DNA of 64,000 nt, taken from NCBI RefSeq assembly GCF_902728265.1, contig NZ_CACVBR010000001.1, positions 267,326-331,325 on the forward strand, written 5' to 3'. This stretch comes from Chryseobacterium potabilaquae. Its GTDB lineage: Bacteria > Bacteroidota > Bacteroidia > Flavobacteriales > Weeksellaceae. The notes below the pieces were generated by a model, which was given only the letters and a program-made list of their open reading frames with translations, was not told the DNA's origin and ran no database searches. Below are positions 19,064 to 28,977 of the stretch, piece after piece (positions within the stretch are counted from its first letter, which is position 1; the number at the start of each line of letters is the position of its first letter). The position numbers and the translations under genes are program-made.

Positions 19064-20950
19064 TTATTCTGCTATACATCGTACAGAACATCCTACGGTA
19101 CGTCTTTCCACGAGCGCCGGGTTCATATTACTATTATTGAAAAATATACCATAAGCGTAACCAGCGGCATTCTCTGTTGAGCTCCAATAGTATCCGTTGG
19201 TATTATGGGCATATGTAGCACCCGCACTGTAGGTACGATACCCCGGAACAGGAAGAGTCAGTTTATTACCATTAGCTGCACAAATGAATTGGCGAGCGGA
19301 ATCAAAGCTGGTATAAAGGCCGTTAAATGATCCTATTGTATTGCTGGTGGTATTATTTGCAAACGCCACCCATTCTTTTCGTGTAGGTAAACGGAAGCCG
19401 GAAGGACATGGATCTATAGCCGTTTTAACAGGTACATCTTCTGTACCAGAATTCCAAGCTCCATCAGAAGCAGATATAGTATTCCATCCACTGATCGCTC
19501 CGGCAGGGCTATCTGGAGTGGCAACTACATCAAGCCTTCCCCATTGGTAAAAGTTTCCAGAAATCTCTTTAACAGGTACATGAGGATCCAAGCTCGTATC
19601 GGCTCCTAAATTATGACTAGCCCATACCTTAGTACCATTCCCCATACACATTGTAGTTCCAACCCCACTACCAGAAGGAGAAACTAGTTTACTCACATTA
19701 CACGATTGTGAACCGAAACTAATCGGCAAATTCATTGTAACAGCGTTCGTAGGAGTACCCGTGACATTATATACTAGATTTCCCGCGCCTGTAGCCAATG
19801 TACCGGCAGGAAGAGTAAATGTTAATCCATTTTGTGTAAAAGACATTTGAGAATAAGAATCCCCATTACCTCCTGTATAAGGAACTGTAAGAGTTCCTGT
19901 ATAAACCTCTCCCTGGATCATGGAATTCGGTGCAAATACAGCACTACTACAAGTCAAAGAAGCTACACTTGCTGTAAAGTTATCCACGTCTACCGTAAAA
20001 CTACAAGATTTGCCAGCGATCGTTATAGCAAAACTCGCTGTTCCTACTGCAGAAGGAGTACCCGTAATAGTAAATAATAAATTACCATTGCCTTGAGATA
20101 AGCTACCTCCATCTACATTAGCCGTTAACCCTGTAACCCCGGTAGAATTAAAAGTACCTGAGAAATAAGTTCCTCCGTTTCCTCCTGTATAAGGTATCGT
20201 AGTCGTCACTCCACTGGCTGCCATTCCGGAATGAACTCCACCTGAAGTCACTGCACTTGCACACTGAAGATCATCCACATGACCCGTTGGAACATTTGTT
20301 GTACACATAGAACCCCAATTAGTAACTAAAGGGTCTTTCGAATCATTGACCATAATGCAACCTAAATCTCCAAAGCAATCAGTACAATAAATCATTAAGC
20401 CCGTAGCGGGATGAAAGATTGCCTCCATCTGTGCCTTGGTCATTCTTGGGGGTAAAAAACCATCTCCAGTACTGGTTAAATCCAAAAGTGCAGATGGATC
20501 AGGAGAAGCCGTCCCCATACCAATCCTTCCTCCGGTAAAACCTAAATTATTGCCATCCATAGTCATATGACGAGGGCCTGTTAAAGTACCATCTGTTCTA
20601 TAAATAGTACTTCCACTTCCCAACTTCATCCATTGATTTTGACTCCCATTAAAATAATAGAACCCATAATCATTTACAAGCACTGTTTGCCCCGTCTGAT
20701 TAGCCACAGCAGCAGCCTCAGTTATATAGACAACAGCGCCATCCTGATCGGCACCATACTTATTAGCAGCTATAGCCGAAAACAAAGCATCCCCAGTCAA
20801 TTTCGGAACGATAATCCCTTCTGAACTACTCCCATCTGTATTCTTTGCTTTGACATCAAGAGTAGCATGAGGATTGGACGTATTAATCCCTACTTGACCA
20901 TAAGTAAATGCTCCGAAGAGCAAAAAAGGTAATAAATTTGTTCTTATCAT
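19064..20950 (-). CDS. secreted FISUMP-domain surface protein
   Basis: 628 residues with a signal peptide (MIRTNLLPFLLFGAFTYG) followed by Q-V-G-I-N-T-S-N-P-x-A-T-L-D-V, the usual opening of flavobacterial surface proteins with a tail-fibre-like head. The middle (about 220-410) has two related Ser/Gly/Thr-rich beta-sandwich repeats (I-P-Y-T-G-G-N-G-G-x-Y and V-P-Y-T-G-G-N-G-D-x-Y). The C-terminal 180 residues match the Fibrobacter succinogenes major paralogous (FISUMP) domain: D-P-C-P-S-G-F-R-L-P-T-R-K-E-W, Y-Y-W-S-S-T-E and G-C-S-V-R-C-I. The domain is fixed at the cell surface, possibly in binding. The gene lies between the two copies of the GEVED pair, and its upstream region resembles theirs. 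Confidence 0.83.
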   Translation of the reverse strand: MIRTNLLPFLLFGAFTYGQVGINTSNPHATLDVKAKNTDGSSSEGIIVPKLTGDALFSAIAANKYGADQDGAVVYITEAAAVANQTGQTVLVNDYGFYYFNGSQNQWMKLGSGSTIYRTDGTLTGPRHMTMDGNNLGFTGGRIGMGTASPDPSALLDLTSTGDGFLPPRMTKAQMEAIFHPATGLMIYCTDCFGDLGCIMVNDSKDPLVTNWGSMCTTNVPTGHVDDLQCASAVTSGGVHSGMAASGVTTTIPYTGGNGGTYFSGTFNSTGVTGLTANVDGGSLSQGNGNLLFTITGTPSAVGTASFAITIAGKSCSFTVDVDNFTASVASLTCSSAVFAPNSMIQGEVYTGTLTVPYTGGNGDSYSQMSFTQNGLTFTLPAGTLATGAGNLVYNVTGTPTNAVTMNLPISFGSQSCNVSKLVSPSGSGVGTTMCMGNGTKVWASHNLGADTSLDPHVPVKEISGNFYQWGRLDVVATPDSPAGAISGWNTISASDGAWNSGTEDVPVKTAIDPCPSGFRLPTRKEWVAFANNTTSNTIGSFNGLYTSFDSARQFICAANGNKLTLPVPGYRTYSAGATYAHNTNGYYWSSTENAAGYAYGIFFNNSNMNPALVERRTVGCSVRCIAE

Positions 20951-21712
20951 ATTTCTAAAATGTTTATTTAAATTTTATCATAAAAGAATTTTACATCATA
21001 AAACCTGTTTAAATTTTTATCTCCTTTGAAACGACATAGTGAAATTCAAATAACTTAGTTTTATTCTTATAAATTTATTTTTCTTAATTATTCAAAAAGT
21101 TTAGGTGTTATAGCAATATTAATTCTCCATTTTTTCAGAACTTATTTACAGTACAATAAGTTTAAACAGAACAACCACAAGAATATTTAGATATAATTAG
21201 CTTTTCCAATGATAATATTAATTTTTCACAAATTTATCTATAATACAGCCTTGACTACTCTTCGATCGTATAGTTTTTTAATTACTTTTCAATCTATATT
21301 TAACTATTAAGTCTATTATAAGCTTGATTACATATAAAGCATACAATGAGAAATACTAAAATTGAAATCATGGTATTATTCCTTTCATGAAAAGGTTAAG
21401 AAATAGATCTTTATATCAAGTATATTTATTTCACTTATAGTAAAATCTTACTGAAAAAAGCTCTCCGTTTTTGAATTTAAATAAAAAAAGAAAGTTCCTT
21501 TATTTACTCAATGAGTCAAAGAATGTAATGAGTAGAAAAACAAAAACGACTAAAACAAGATGAAATCTATAATGATAAGACAAAACCAGAGAAAGGTTTA
21601 CATCACTAAAAAGTTTGTAAAAGTAACACAAAAAGGACTCCATTCTTAAACCTAAGTAAATATTAGAAAATACAGATTGAAAATATAAACAATAGGGAAG
21701 ATACAAAAACAA
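20951..21712. other. intergenic region upstream of the FISUMP gene
   Basis: AT-rich gap without a convincing gene; a 70-codon minus-strand frame at 21500-21712 is low-complexity Phe/Leu/Ser and is not accepted. It holds a TAnnTTTG match at 21229-21236. A block (about 21205-21335) resembles 17719-17838 next to the IS982 insertion, and weaker similarity continues beyond it to sequence right of the IS. The spacers of this locus therefore seem to share ancestry. Confidence 0.55.
21229..21236 (-). promoter_or_regulatory. candidate -7 box (TAAATTTG) upstream of the FISUMP gene
   Basis: A perfect TAnnTTTG match in the same conserved context as the box at 17734-17741, implying a leader of about 270 nt. 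Confidence 0.4.
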
Positions 21713-21741
21713 ATGAGGTTGGCCAAAATGGTCAACCTCAT
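21713..21741 (-). terminator. terminator of GEVED operon copy B
   Basis: A 13 bp stem with one G-U pair (21713-21725 with 21729-21741) and 3 nt loop, followed by a T-rich stretch on the minus strand, 43 nt after the stop codon at 21784. Its sequence is unrelated to the terminator of copy A. Confidence 0.87.
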
Positions 21742-21783
21742 CCTTTCTAACTCTTAAAATTCAATAATATAATGTTTCTAATT

Positions 21784-22302
21784 TTAGGGTTTCCAAAAAG
21801 ACCATACTGTCCCATTAAACACAGCTAACTGATGAGAAACTGTATCATAGGCCATCATTCCTGCACTGGGATTGATAATATTCAAGTGAGGACTTGCTAC
21901 CTTAGGTAATACCATCGCTTTATTATTATCGGAAAGGACTAAGATACCAGGAGTTGTCTCAGTACCTGCTGTAGCACCAATCGCTACTCTGGCTCCACTT
22001 TCCTCCGCCTGAGAATCTTGTAAGGAAGTATCTACTACTCCACTGGTATCAATGCTTAAATCAACCCAAGAAGCTGATTTTTTATATTTTACTTTCTTAT
22101 CAGTAATATCATATACCATCGTTCCACTAACAGCTCCTGTTACGGCTGACGTAGAAGTGACCCAAGGAAGTATTATTCCCTTATCTCCACTACCAAACTC
22201 TAACGAAACAGAGGGTGAACTTAATACCGTCCCACCAATAATAACTTGGGATTTAAGCAAAACTCCGACAAGTACAAACATTAAAAAAGATATTCTTTTC
22301 AT
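21784..22302 (-). CDS. secreted 172-residue surface-protein partner, copy B
   Basis: Encodes the same 172 residues as copy A at 10758-11276: signal peptide, a beta-rich middle and a C-terminal N-P-S-A-G-M-M-A-Y-D motif. The nucleotide sequence differs only at scattered silent positions and in the stop codon. It follows GEVED copy B with the same 64 nt spacer and hairpin. Complete protein identity beside a diverged partner suggests either recent gene conversion or strong selection on this small protein. Its function is unknown; association with the giant protein is inferred from linkage. Confidence 0.8.
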   Translation of the reverse strand: MKRISFLMFVLVGVLLKSQVIIGGTVLSSPSVSLEFGSGDKGIILPWVTSTSAVTGAVSGTMVYDITDKKVKYKKSASWVDLSIDTSGVVDTSLQDSQAEESGARVAIGATAGTETTPGILVLSDNNKAMVLPKVASPHLNIINPSAGMMAYDTVSHQLAVFNGTVWSFWKP

Positions 22303-22328
22303 ACGTAGTTATAATTAAATGTTTAAAA

Positions 22329-22360
22329 TATCTAGGGCTTATTTAGTTAAACCCTAGATA
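22329..22360 (-). terminator. intergenic hairpin, copy B
   Basis: The identical counterpart of the hairpin at 11303-11334, in the gap between the giant gene and its small partner. Confidence 0.5.
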
Positions 22361-22366
22361 AGTAGA

Positions 22367-25300
22367 TTAATCAGGACATGCTTGGGTAGAGAAACAGCTC
22401 CATCCAAACGTAGTGCCATTATCTGTAGTCGTATATATTTTCAAACAGTCTGCTTCTTCATCAAATACCATCATCCCTTCAACAGGATTGGCAATGGCTT
22501 CCACAGAAGCTGTTGTAGCAAATCTATTAATTACAAAACCTTTCGTTTTCGCCTCTAAAGCTGTCCAGGCTCCTTTACGAACTCCAGGCCATTCACCATT
22601 ATTATTAGAAGCACGATTCAGGGAGGTAATACCATGCATGGTATTTAAGGTAACTCCCGTTGTAGTAGCAGGTTTATAACATACTCCGCATGAACCATCT
22701 ACAGTAACCGTAGCTACTTGAGATTTGGTAACACAACCTACTCCCCCTGCTGTTACTTCCACATAGTAGTAAAGCGTTCCTACTGTAAGTGGTGGCGTAT
22801 AGGTAGAAGATGTTTCACTAGGTATAAGAGTTCCTCCTGTATTAGAATTCGTTGTATTGCTATACCATTGGAATGTATCTAATGGATTCGAAGTCGTCAC
22901 ACTGATTGCTGTAGGGGTATCAGTTAAGCATAAACTTTGTGTAACCGGAGTAAACGCAGTAATATTTGCATTGCTGAAACTCAATGTTAACGTAGCTCTT
23001 GGGGAAGTACAGAAATTAACCGTATCATAATATTCTGCTTCATAGGTTCCGCTCGCTGTTATATTGGTAGGATCAGCAATCAGATTGCCCGTTGACATAT
23101 CATACCATCTTAATATAACATCCGCAGGCATGGAATTAGTATGTAAGGCTGTCAAATCAAAAGGACTTGTACAGGTAACAATATCATACGAAGTTAACAC
23201 AGGTGGTGTATTGGGAGCATCACATTTAAATGCAATATCATTATTACTCGAATACGTACCGGGCGTCGTTCCAAAATTGATAGAAATACCAATTCCGTTG
23301 TCTGTACTTGGATTATTATCTATATATTGTCTGAAGGTATTATCAATTCCAAGATCATTATTAAGATCACCAAATGATCCGGAATACCATCCTGACCAAG
23401 CTACTCCTGAACGGTATCGGAATGCTTCATAAGATTCCGACTTTACCACTCCCATCGTATAATCAGGAGCTGTTCCTCGGATAAATCCGGGACCTGCATC
23501 TCCACCGGCTAGATAAGTATCCCATCCGTGAGCTAGTCTTACTATTTCGGTATTTCCTGTAGGAATATCTACCTTATAATCTACATTCATAGACCATTGA
23601 GGATAGGTATAGGTATACGTTACCGTAAGGAAATAATCCATCCCATTTTTAGTAGCTTTAAGGACAATCGTATTCTTTTGTACTCCTCCAGGTAAGTTGA
23701 AATCATCAGGACAAGTGTTGGATACTACCGTTAAGTTTCCTCCATTCACCATTCCCGTTGCCACTAATGTTCCACTGGTATAATAAGTGCCCCCTATGGA
23801 AAGACATAATCCATGATATGTTCCAGGAATAGCGTAAGGTCCTGAATTACTCGGTAATGGATTATGAAAGATCTGCACTGCCCCTTTTCTATAAATCTGC
23901 ATATTTCCTGCAGCCGTCATTTGTATTCTCAAGCCGTCGGTCTCATTATTTCCTCCTGCACTGTTAAATTCTTTCCATGTTTTACAAACCACATTCATTC
24001 TATAGTCTTCAATCTCACCATTTTGTGGAACCGTATTATACTCCCCTGTATTAATTCCATCTGCATATGCTCTTTCATCATAGGTAGTAGATGATAGGTC
24101 TGTAAGATTCCCATCCGAAAGTCTTAACCTTAGATATCGGTTGCCGGAAGAAGTCACTGTGGATATTTGGGCGATCGTCCACGACAAGTTTACGCTTCCA
24201 TTCAATGTTCCATTAGGAACATTAACCGAAGCTAATTCTGCAGTGTCAAATACCCCATTATTATTAAAATCAATCCAGCCATATAGTGTATGAGCAGCTC
24301 CTGATGTATTGGTAACATTTACAGGTAAGGTGAAGTCTTCTCCTACTCCTATCGTATAATTAGCCGGAGTTATTCCATTTTCATCTATCCCATCTCCATT
24401 CAGGCCATTATTATCAGCACCTGCTGCTACACTTTGTGCATCCGGCTCTAAATCCGGAACTCCTCCTATATATATTGTATTAGATAAGGCCTGACGCGCC
24501 GGTAGGAAAGTGCCATTAGGTTGTTCATAAGATACAGGAACATCACCATAATCCATATCCGTAGTTACCACAATAGTATGATCTTCTACTTCTCCAATAT
24601 TGATTACTGGAGAAACATCATATTCACCCGTACTTAATCCGTCAGCAAGAGCTCTTTCATCCACTAATGCTCCATTGACTCCACTCGTACCATCAGCCAA
24701 AGCAGCACCAGAAATACGAAGTCTTAGTTGAAGCTCACTCGGATTACCCGTAATGACGGTATTGGCAGGAGCCCATACAAGGGTTACTACTCCATTATTT
24801 GTATTATTAGGAACACTTACAGATGCCATTTCTGTACTTTCAAAGCGACCATTATTATTGAAATCGATCCAACCATATAAGGTATGAGATGCTCCTGATG
24901 TATTATTTACAGTAACATCTATATCATATCCTGAACCTGATTCTATAGAAAATGGATTAACAGAATCTTCATCATCTGTAGCATCGTTATCATCTCCTGT
25001 TGCATTTGCAGTGGTGAGTTTAGCAGATTCAGCATCCGTATAATTGCTACCCAAATACAACGCCGGGCTTGGAAGATGACGTGCAGGAGCTACAATATTA
25101 TTAACACTTGTATCATAGCTATCCGGATTATCTCCAAAATCATAGCTATTGGCAAGTACCGGAAGTAGATAGTCCTCTATCTCTCCTCCGAAAGCTGCAG
25201 CATAAGCTCCGGTATTCAGGCCATCCGCAATGGCTCTTTCGTCAACGACTGTCGCATTCGCTCCCGAAGTAAGATCAGCAAGAGTCGAATCGGATATACG

Positions 25301-28252
25301 AAGACGCATATAGATATTGTTTACTCCTATAGGTATCGTATTGGTATTAGCTGCACTCCAAGATAAAGTGATTTGTTGTGTACTCGCTGAACTAGGCACT
25401 GAAACGTTAACCATTTCAGAACTCTCAAATCTACCATTATTATTAAAATCTATCCAGCCATATAGTGTCTTAGTATTACCTGTGGCATTAAGGACTGATA
25501 CTTTTGCATAATAGATGTTATTTCTATATACAGGGCTTACACTACCGATTCCATCTTCATCCAATCCATCACCATTGGACCCGTTATTATCAGCTCCCGG
25601 TAAAACAGAATGAGCTGTAGTCTCTGTATCTATGGTACTTCCTAATTTTAATACCGGAGAAGGTGCCTGTCTTGCAGGTTTAAAGTTTAAAGGATTATTC
25701 GTTCCGTCTTTATCCATATCAAAACTTTCAGGTGCATCTCCATAATCATATTTATCATCTACTAAAAACTGATAGTCTTCAATCTCTCCACTTCCTAAAC
25801 TTAATCCATAACTTCTGGTATCAATCAGGGCCGTATTTCCACTATTAGCATTCGTTAAAGAAATATCAGAAAGTCTGAACCTTACATATACTTTCCCCGC
25901 TGTGAGAACAGAAGGTGAAAAAGAGATGGTGGGCCAATTTAAAATCAAATTACCCGTTGGTGCAAATGCAGATGAAGCAGTTGCCACTTCATTACCATTA
26001 AAAATACCATCACCGTTAAAGTCAATCCAGCCATATAAATATTTGGTTCCAAAAACTGTCGTTTTAATCGGTAGAGATATACTAAAAGGAGCTCCACCGG
26101 TAATGGCTTGAGGAGTCATAACACCATCTTCATCCAATCCGTCTCCATTTGTTCCATTATTATCTGCATCTGCTACCACAGAATTAGGAGCCAGTTCAAA
26201 ATCCATCGTTTCACCAATATTCAGCATAGAGGCTATTGCATCATTTGTTTGAGATGCAGGATCTCCATTTTCATAACTGGAAGGAACATCTCCATAATCT
26301 TTGGTAATAGTCAATTGATAATCTTCAATTTCTCCCAGAGACACTACCGTTCCATATGCTCCGGTACTCAATCCGTCAGCAATAGCCCTTTCATCCACCA
26401 CTGCAGAATTAATTCCACTGGTAAAATCTGCAATAGTTACTCCGGGACCTGGTAAAACTAATCTTAATCTCATGTATACTTTGGAAACATTCGCTGGAAT
26501 GGAATTGATCTGTGCTGCAGAAAAGCTCAAGGTAGCTGTCGTAGCATTATTAGGAATACCAACTTGGCTTTCTTCTCCCGCTTCAAACCTACCATTATTA
26601 TTGAAATCAATCCAACCATATAATGTGGCAGTAGAGCCTGTTGTATTTCTTAAAACAATAGGGAAATTATTAATCGCTCCCATTCTTATAGTAAGTTGGG
26701 AAGTAGTAAGTCCATCATCGGTAATCCCATCCCCATTTGTCCCATTGTTATCGTCACCAGGATTAGCTACATGAGGAGCATATTCATAATTATAGTCTTG
26801 TCCTAAATGGATGGCAGAGGTAGGAAGATTTCTCGCCGGCTTAAAGTTGACAGGATTATTAGTTCCATCCTTATCCATCCCATACGTGGCAGGAGCATCT
26901 CCATAATCATAATAATTATCTACCAAAAACTGATAGTCCTCCACTTCTCCAACTCCTGTACTTAATCCATAACTTCGGGTGTCAATCAAAGTACCGTTGC
27001 TGTTAGAATTGGTAAGTGATACATCAGAAACTCTAAACCTTGCGTAGGTTTTGCCTGCAGCAAGAACAGCTGGAGAGGCTGTAGTATTATTCGACTCCCA
27101 ATTCAGAATTAACACATCACTTGCATTAACACTTTTCGAAACAGTTGCTGCTTCATTTCCACTAAAAATACCATCTCCATTCACATCAATCCAGCCATAT
27201 AAATATTTAGTCCCGGAAACCGTAGTATTTACAGGCATGGAAATACTAAAAGGTGCACCACTGACAATAGTAGGTATGGTGGCAAGTCCATCTTCATCAG
27301 CTCCGTCTCCATTCAAACCATTATTATCCGCATCGACTGCTACAGAATGCGGAGCCAGTTCAAAATCGACTGTATTTCCCATACTGAGTAAAGGAGCGAT
27401 CGCATCATTTGTTTGAGAAGCAGGATCACCATTTTCGTAACTGGCAGGAACATCTCCATAATCTTTGGTAATCGTTAATTGATAATCTTCAACTTCCCCA
27501 GCTGACACTACTGCTCCATAAGCACCTGTACTTAACCCATCAGCAATTGCCCTTTCATCCACAACAGTAGGATTCGTTCCCCCAGTTAAATCTGATATAC
27601 TAACGCCAGAACCCGGTAGGATTAGTCGCAATCTCATATATACTTTGGAAACCGTAGCAGGAATTGAATTAATCTGTGCTAAAGAAAAGCTTAAGGTAGC
27701 TGTCGTAGCATTATTAGGAACATTAACTGTAGTTATCTCTCCAGACTCAAATCTTCCATTATTATTGAAATCTATCCAAGCATATAATGTAGCATTCGAA
27801 CCTGTTGTATTTTTTACGGTAACAAGGAACGTATTAATAATTCCACTTCTTATATTAAGTTGTGATGGAGTAAGTCCATCATCGGTAACTCCATCCCCAT
27901 TACTCCCATTATTATCTGCACCCGGAGATACAGAGTGAGGAATTAATTCAAGATTATAATTAGTACCCAAAAACAATTGAGCATTAGGTAAATTTCTGGC
28001 AGGTTTAAAGTTAACAGGATTATTGGTCCCATCTTTATCCATATCATAGCTTTCAGGAGCATCTCCGAAATCATAAGGATCATCTATAGGTAGACCTTCT
28101 TTTATGCTCAGGGAACCGGAATAAAGGTATTCTTTTAATATTTCACTAGTATAATTCAGCTTTTCTAATACAATACTCTGAAGCTTTACAGAGGAGAATA
28201 ATAAAATGCTTACAACTATACTAAAAAGAAATCTAAGTTTTAGATTCATCAT
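22367..28252 (-). CDS. giant secreted GEVED-repeat surface protein, copy B
   Basis: 1961 residues, exactly the length of copy A and collinear with it: signal segment, seven alternating GEVED repeats (about 60-1410), the domain beginning C-K-T-W-K-E-F, two Ig-like segments and the same C-terminus. Differences cluster. Repeats 5 and 6 and the C-terminal 300 residues are almost identical to copy A. The first repeats and especially residues about 1415-1510 carry many substitutions, for example Y-H-G-L against Q-H-G-L followed by changed polar runs. This is the pattern expected if recombination homogenises most of the gene while one surface diverges. The likely role is a surface adhesin with a ligand specificity different from copy A. 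Confidence 0.88.
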   Translation of the reverse strand: MMNLKLRFLFSIVVSILLFSSVKLQSIVLEKLNYTSEILKEYLYSGSLSIKEGLPIDDPYDFGDAPESYDMDKDGTNNPVNFKPARNLPNAQLFLGTNYNLELIPHSVSPGADNNGSNGDGVTDDGLTPSQLNIRSGIINTFLVTVKNTTGSNATLYAWIDFNNNGRFESGEITTVNVPNNATTATLSFSLAQINSIPATVSKVYMRLRLILPGSGVSISDLTGGTNPTVVDERAIADGLSTGAYGAVVSAGEVEDYQLTITKDYGDVPASYENGDPASQTNDAIAPLLSMGNTVDFELAPHSVAVDADNNGLNGDGADEDGLATIPTIVSGAPFSISMPVNTTVSGTKYLYGWIDVNGDGIFSGNEAATVSKSVNASDVLILNWESNNTTASPAVLAAGKTYARFRVSDVSLTNSNSNGTLIDTRSYGLSTGVGEVEDYQFLVDNYYDYGDAPATYGMDKDGTNNPVNFKPARNLPTSAIHLGQDYNYEYAPHVANPGDDNNGTNGDGITDDGLTTSQLTIRMGAINNFPIVLRNTTGSTATLYGWIDFNNNGRFEAGEESQVGIPNNATTATLSFSAAQINSIPANVSKVYMRLRLVLPGPGVTIADFTSGINSAVVDERAIADGLSTGAYGTVVSLGEIEDYQLTITKDYGDVPSSYENGDPASQTNDAIASMLNIGETMDFELAPNSVVADADNNGTNGDGLDEDGVMTPQAITGGAPFSISLPIKTTVFGTKYLYGWIDFNGDGIFNGNEVATASSAFAPTGNLILNWPTISFSPSVLTAGKVYVRFRLSDISLTNANSGNTALIDTRSYGLSLGSGEIEDYQFLVDDKYDYGDAPESFDMDKDGTNNPLNFKPARQAPSPVLKLGSTIDTETTAHSVLPGADNNGSNGDGLDEDGIGSVSPVYRNNIYYAKVSVLNATGNTKTLYGWIDFNNNGRFESSEMVNVSVPSSASTQQITLSWSAANTNTIPIGVNNIYMRLRISDSTLADLTSGANATVVDERAIADGLNTGAYAAAFGGEIEDYLLPVLANSYDFGDNPDSYDTSVNNIVAPARHLPSPALYLGSNYTDAESAKLTTANATGDDNDATDDEDSVNPFSIESGSGYDIDVTVNNTSGASHTLYGWIDFNNNGRFESTEMASVSVPNNTNNGVVTLVWAPANTVITGNPSELQLRLRISGAALADGTSGVNGALVDERALADGLSTGEYDVSPVINIGEVEDHTIVVTTDMDYGDVPVSYEQPNGTFLPARQALSNTIYIGGVPDLEPDAQSVAAGADNNGLNGDGIDENGITPANYTIGVGEDFTLPVNVTNTSGAAHTLYGWIDFNNNGVFDTAELASVNVPNGTLNGSVNLSWTIAQISTVTSSGNRYLRLRLSDGNLTDLSSTTYDERAYADGINTGEYNTVPQNGEIEDYRMNVVCKTWKEFNSAGGNNETDGLRIQMTAAGNMQIYRKGAVQIFHNPLPSNSGPYAIPGTYHGLCLSIGGTYYTSGTLVATGMVNGGNLTVVSNTCPDDFNLPGGVQKNTIVLKATKNGMDYFLTVTYTYTYPQWSMNVDYKVDIPTGNTEIVRLAHGWDTYLAGGDAGPGFIRGTAPDYTMGVVKSESYEAFRYRSGVAWSGWYSGSFGDLNNDLGIDNTFRQYIDNNPSTDNGIGISINFGTTPGTYSSNNDIAFKCDAPNTPPVLTSYDIVTCTSPFDLTALHTNSMPADVILRWYDMSTGNLIADPTNITASGTYEAEYYDTVNFCTSPRATLTLSFSNANITAFTPVTQSLCLTDTPTAISVTTSNPLDTFQWYSNTTNSNTGGTLIPSETSSTYTPPLTVGTLYYYVEVTAGGVGCVTKSQVATVTVDGSCGVCYKPATTTGVTLNTMHGITSLNRASNNNGEWPGVRKGAWTALEAKTKGFVINRFATTASVEAIANPVEGMMVFDEEADCLKIYTTTDNGTTFGWSCFSTQACPD

Positions 28253-28917
28253 ATTTAAATGTTTTTAGATTCGTTAGTTTTTTCAAATAGCTATAATCCT
28301 ATACAATTTATAATATACACCCTAACGTAGAGAGCATATCATAAATCAAAAGTTATCTTATATTTAAATTTAGTGACGGGGATGAAGAAAGGAACAATTA
28401 AATTGTTACAAAAGTTGAAATAAGAAAATGGGTTGATCGTTAAAAATTAGTAATAGATCCTATACGTTTAAATCACAACTAAATAAAATACCATTTTCAT
28501 AAAATCAAAATTCATTTTTTTAGTTTGAGAAACCTAAGAAAGTAAGATCGAAAAATCTCACTTTTTTTAAAATCAAGTAGCTAAAGTAATATGTAGAAAA
28601 TATTTATTCTAAATATCTAAGTGTTGTAGTAAATTTAATTCCATTCATGTCTATAGTTTTTTTGGTTAATCAAGCTTTATTCGTTTAATAAAATTAAATG
28701 ATATCATTTATATTAATCATATACAAATCAATTAACATTTAAATAATTTACTAGAATATGTGTACAAATATATTTATAAAATAGATTTAAAAACAGATTC
28801 GTTTTGTAGTTTTTAAACTATTCAATGTAATTTTTAAACTAAAAGATACCATATAATAAACTATATGCATTTAATAGATAAAGGAGAGTTAGTATGTCTT
28901 TATTTTAAAATCGAAAA
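28253..28917. other. intergenic region upstream of GEVED copy B
   Basis: AT-rich sequence without a gene. It contains the 25 nt block shared with copy A (28626-28650) and a TATATTTG box for the minus strand at 28765-28772. Apart from the block and the first 36 nt, it has diverged from the upstream region of copy A. Confidence 0.55.
28765..28772 (-). promoter_or_regulatory. candidate -7 box (TATATTTG) upstream of GEVED copy B
   Basis: A perfect TAnnTTTG match on the minus strand about 510 nt upstream of the ATG, a similar distance to the candidate in copy A but in different sequence. Confidence 0.35.
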
Positions 28918-28952
28918 ACAAAAAAGACTGTCCTTTTGAGACAATCTTTTTT
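28918..28952 (-). terminator. terminator of the cold-shock-domain gene
   Basis: A stem of about 11 bp with one mismatch (around 28921-28932 and 28940-28951) is followed by T-rich sequence on the minus strand, 26 nt after the stop codon. Confidence 0.75.
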
Positions 28953-28977
28953 CTTATATTATTATTTTTAGAAACTC

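Larger units (their letters stand above)
21787..28288. repeat. 6.5 kb near-identical duplication, copy B
   Basis: Second copy of the segment 10761-17262 in the same orientation, offset 11026 bp. Homologous recombination between the copies could delete or duplicate the FISUMP gene and IS982 between them. Confidence 0.93.

Noticed and set aside
21500..21712. 70-codon minus-strand frame, hydrophobic
   Set aside because: Low-complexity Phe/Leu/Ser composition expected from AT-rich DNA; no promoter box or conserved counterpart in the parallel spacer.
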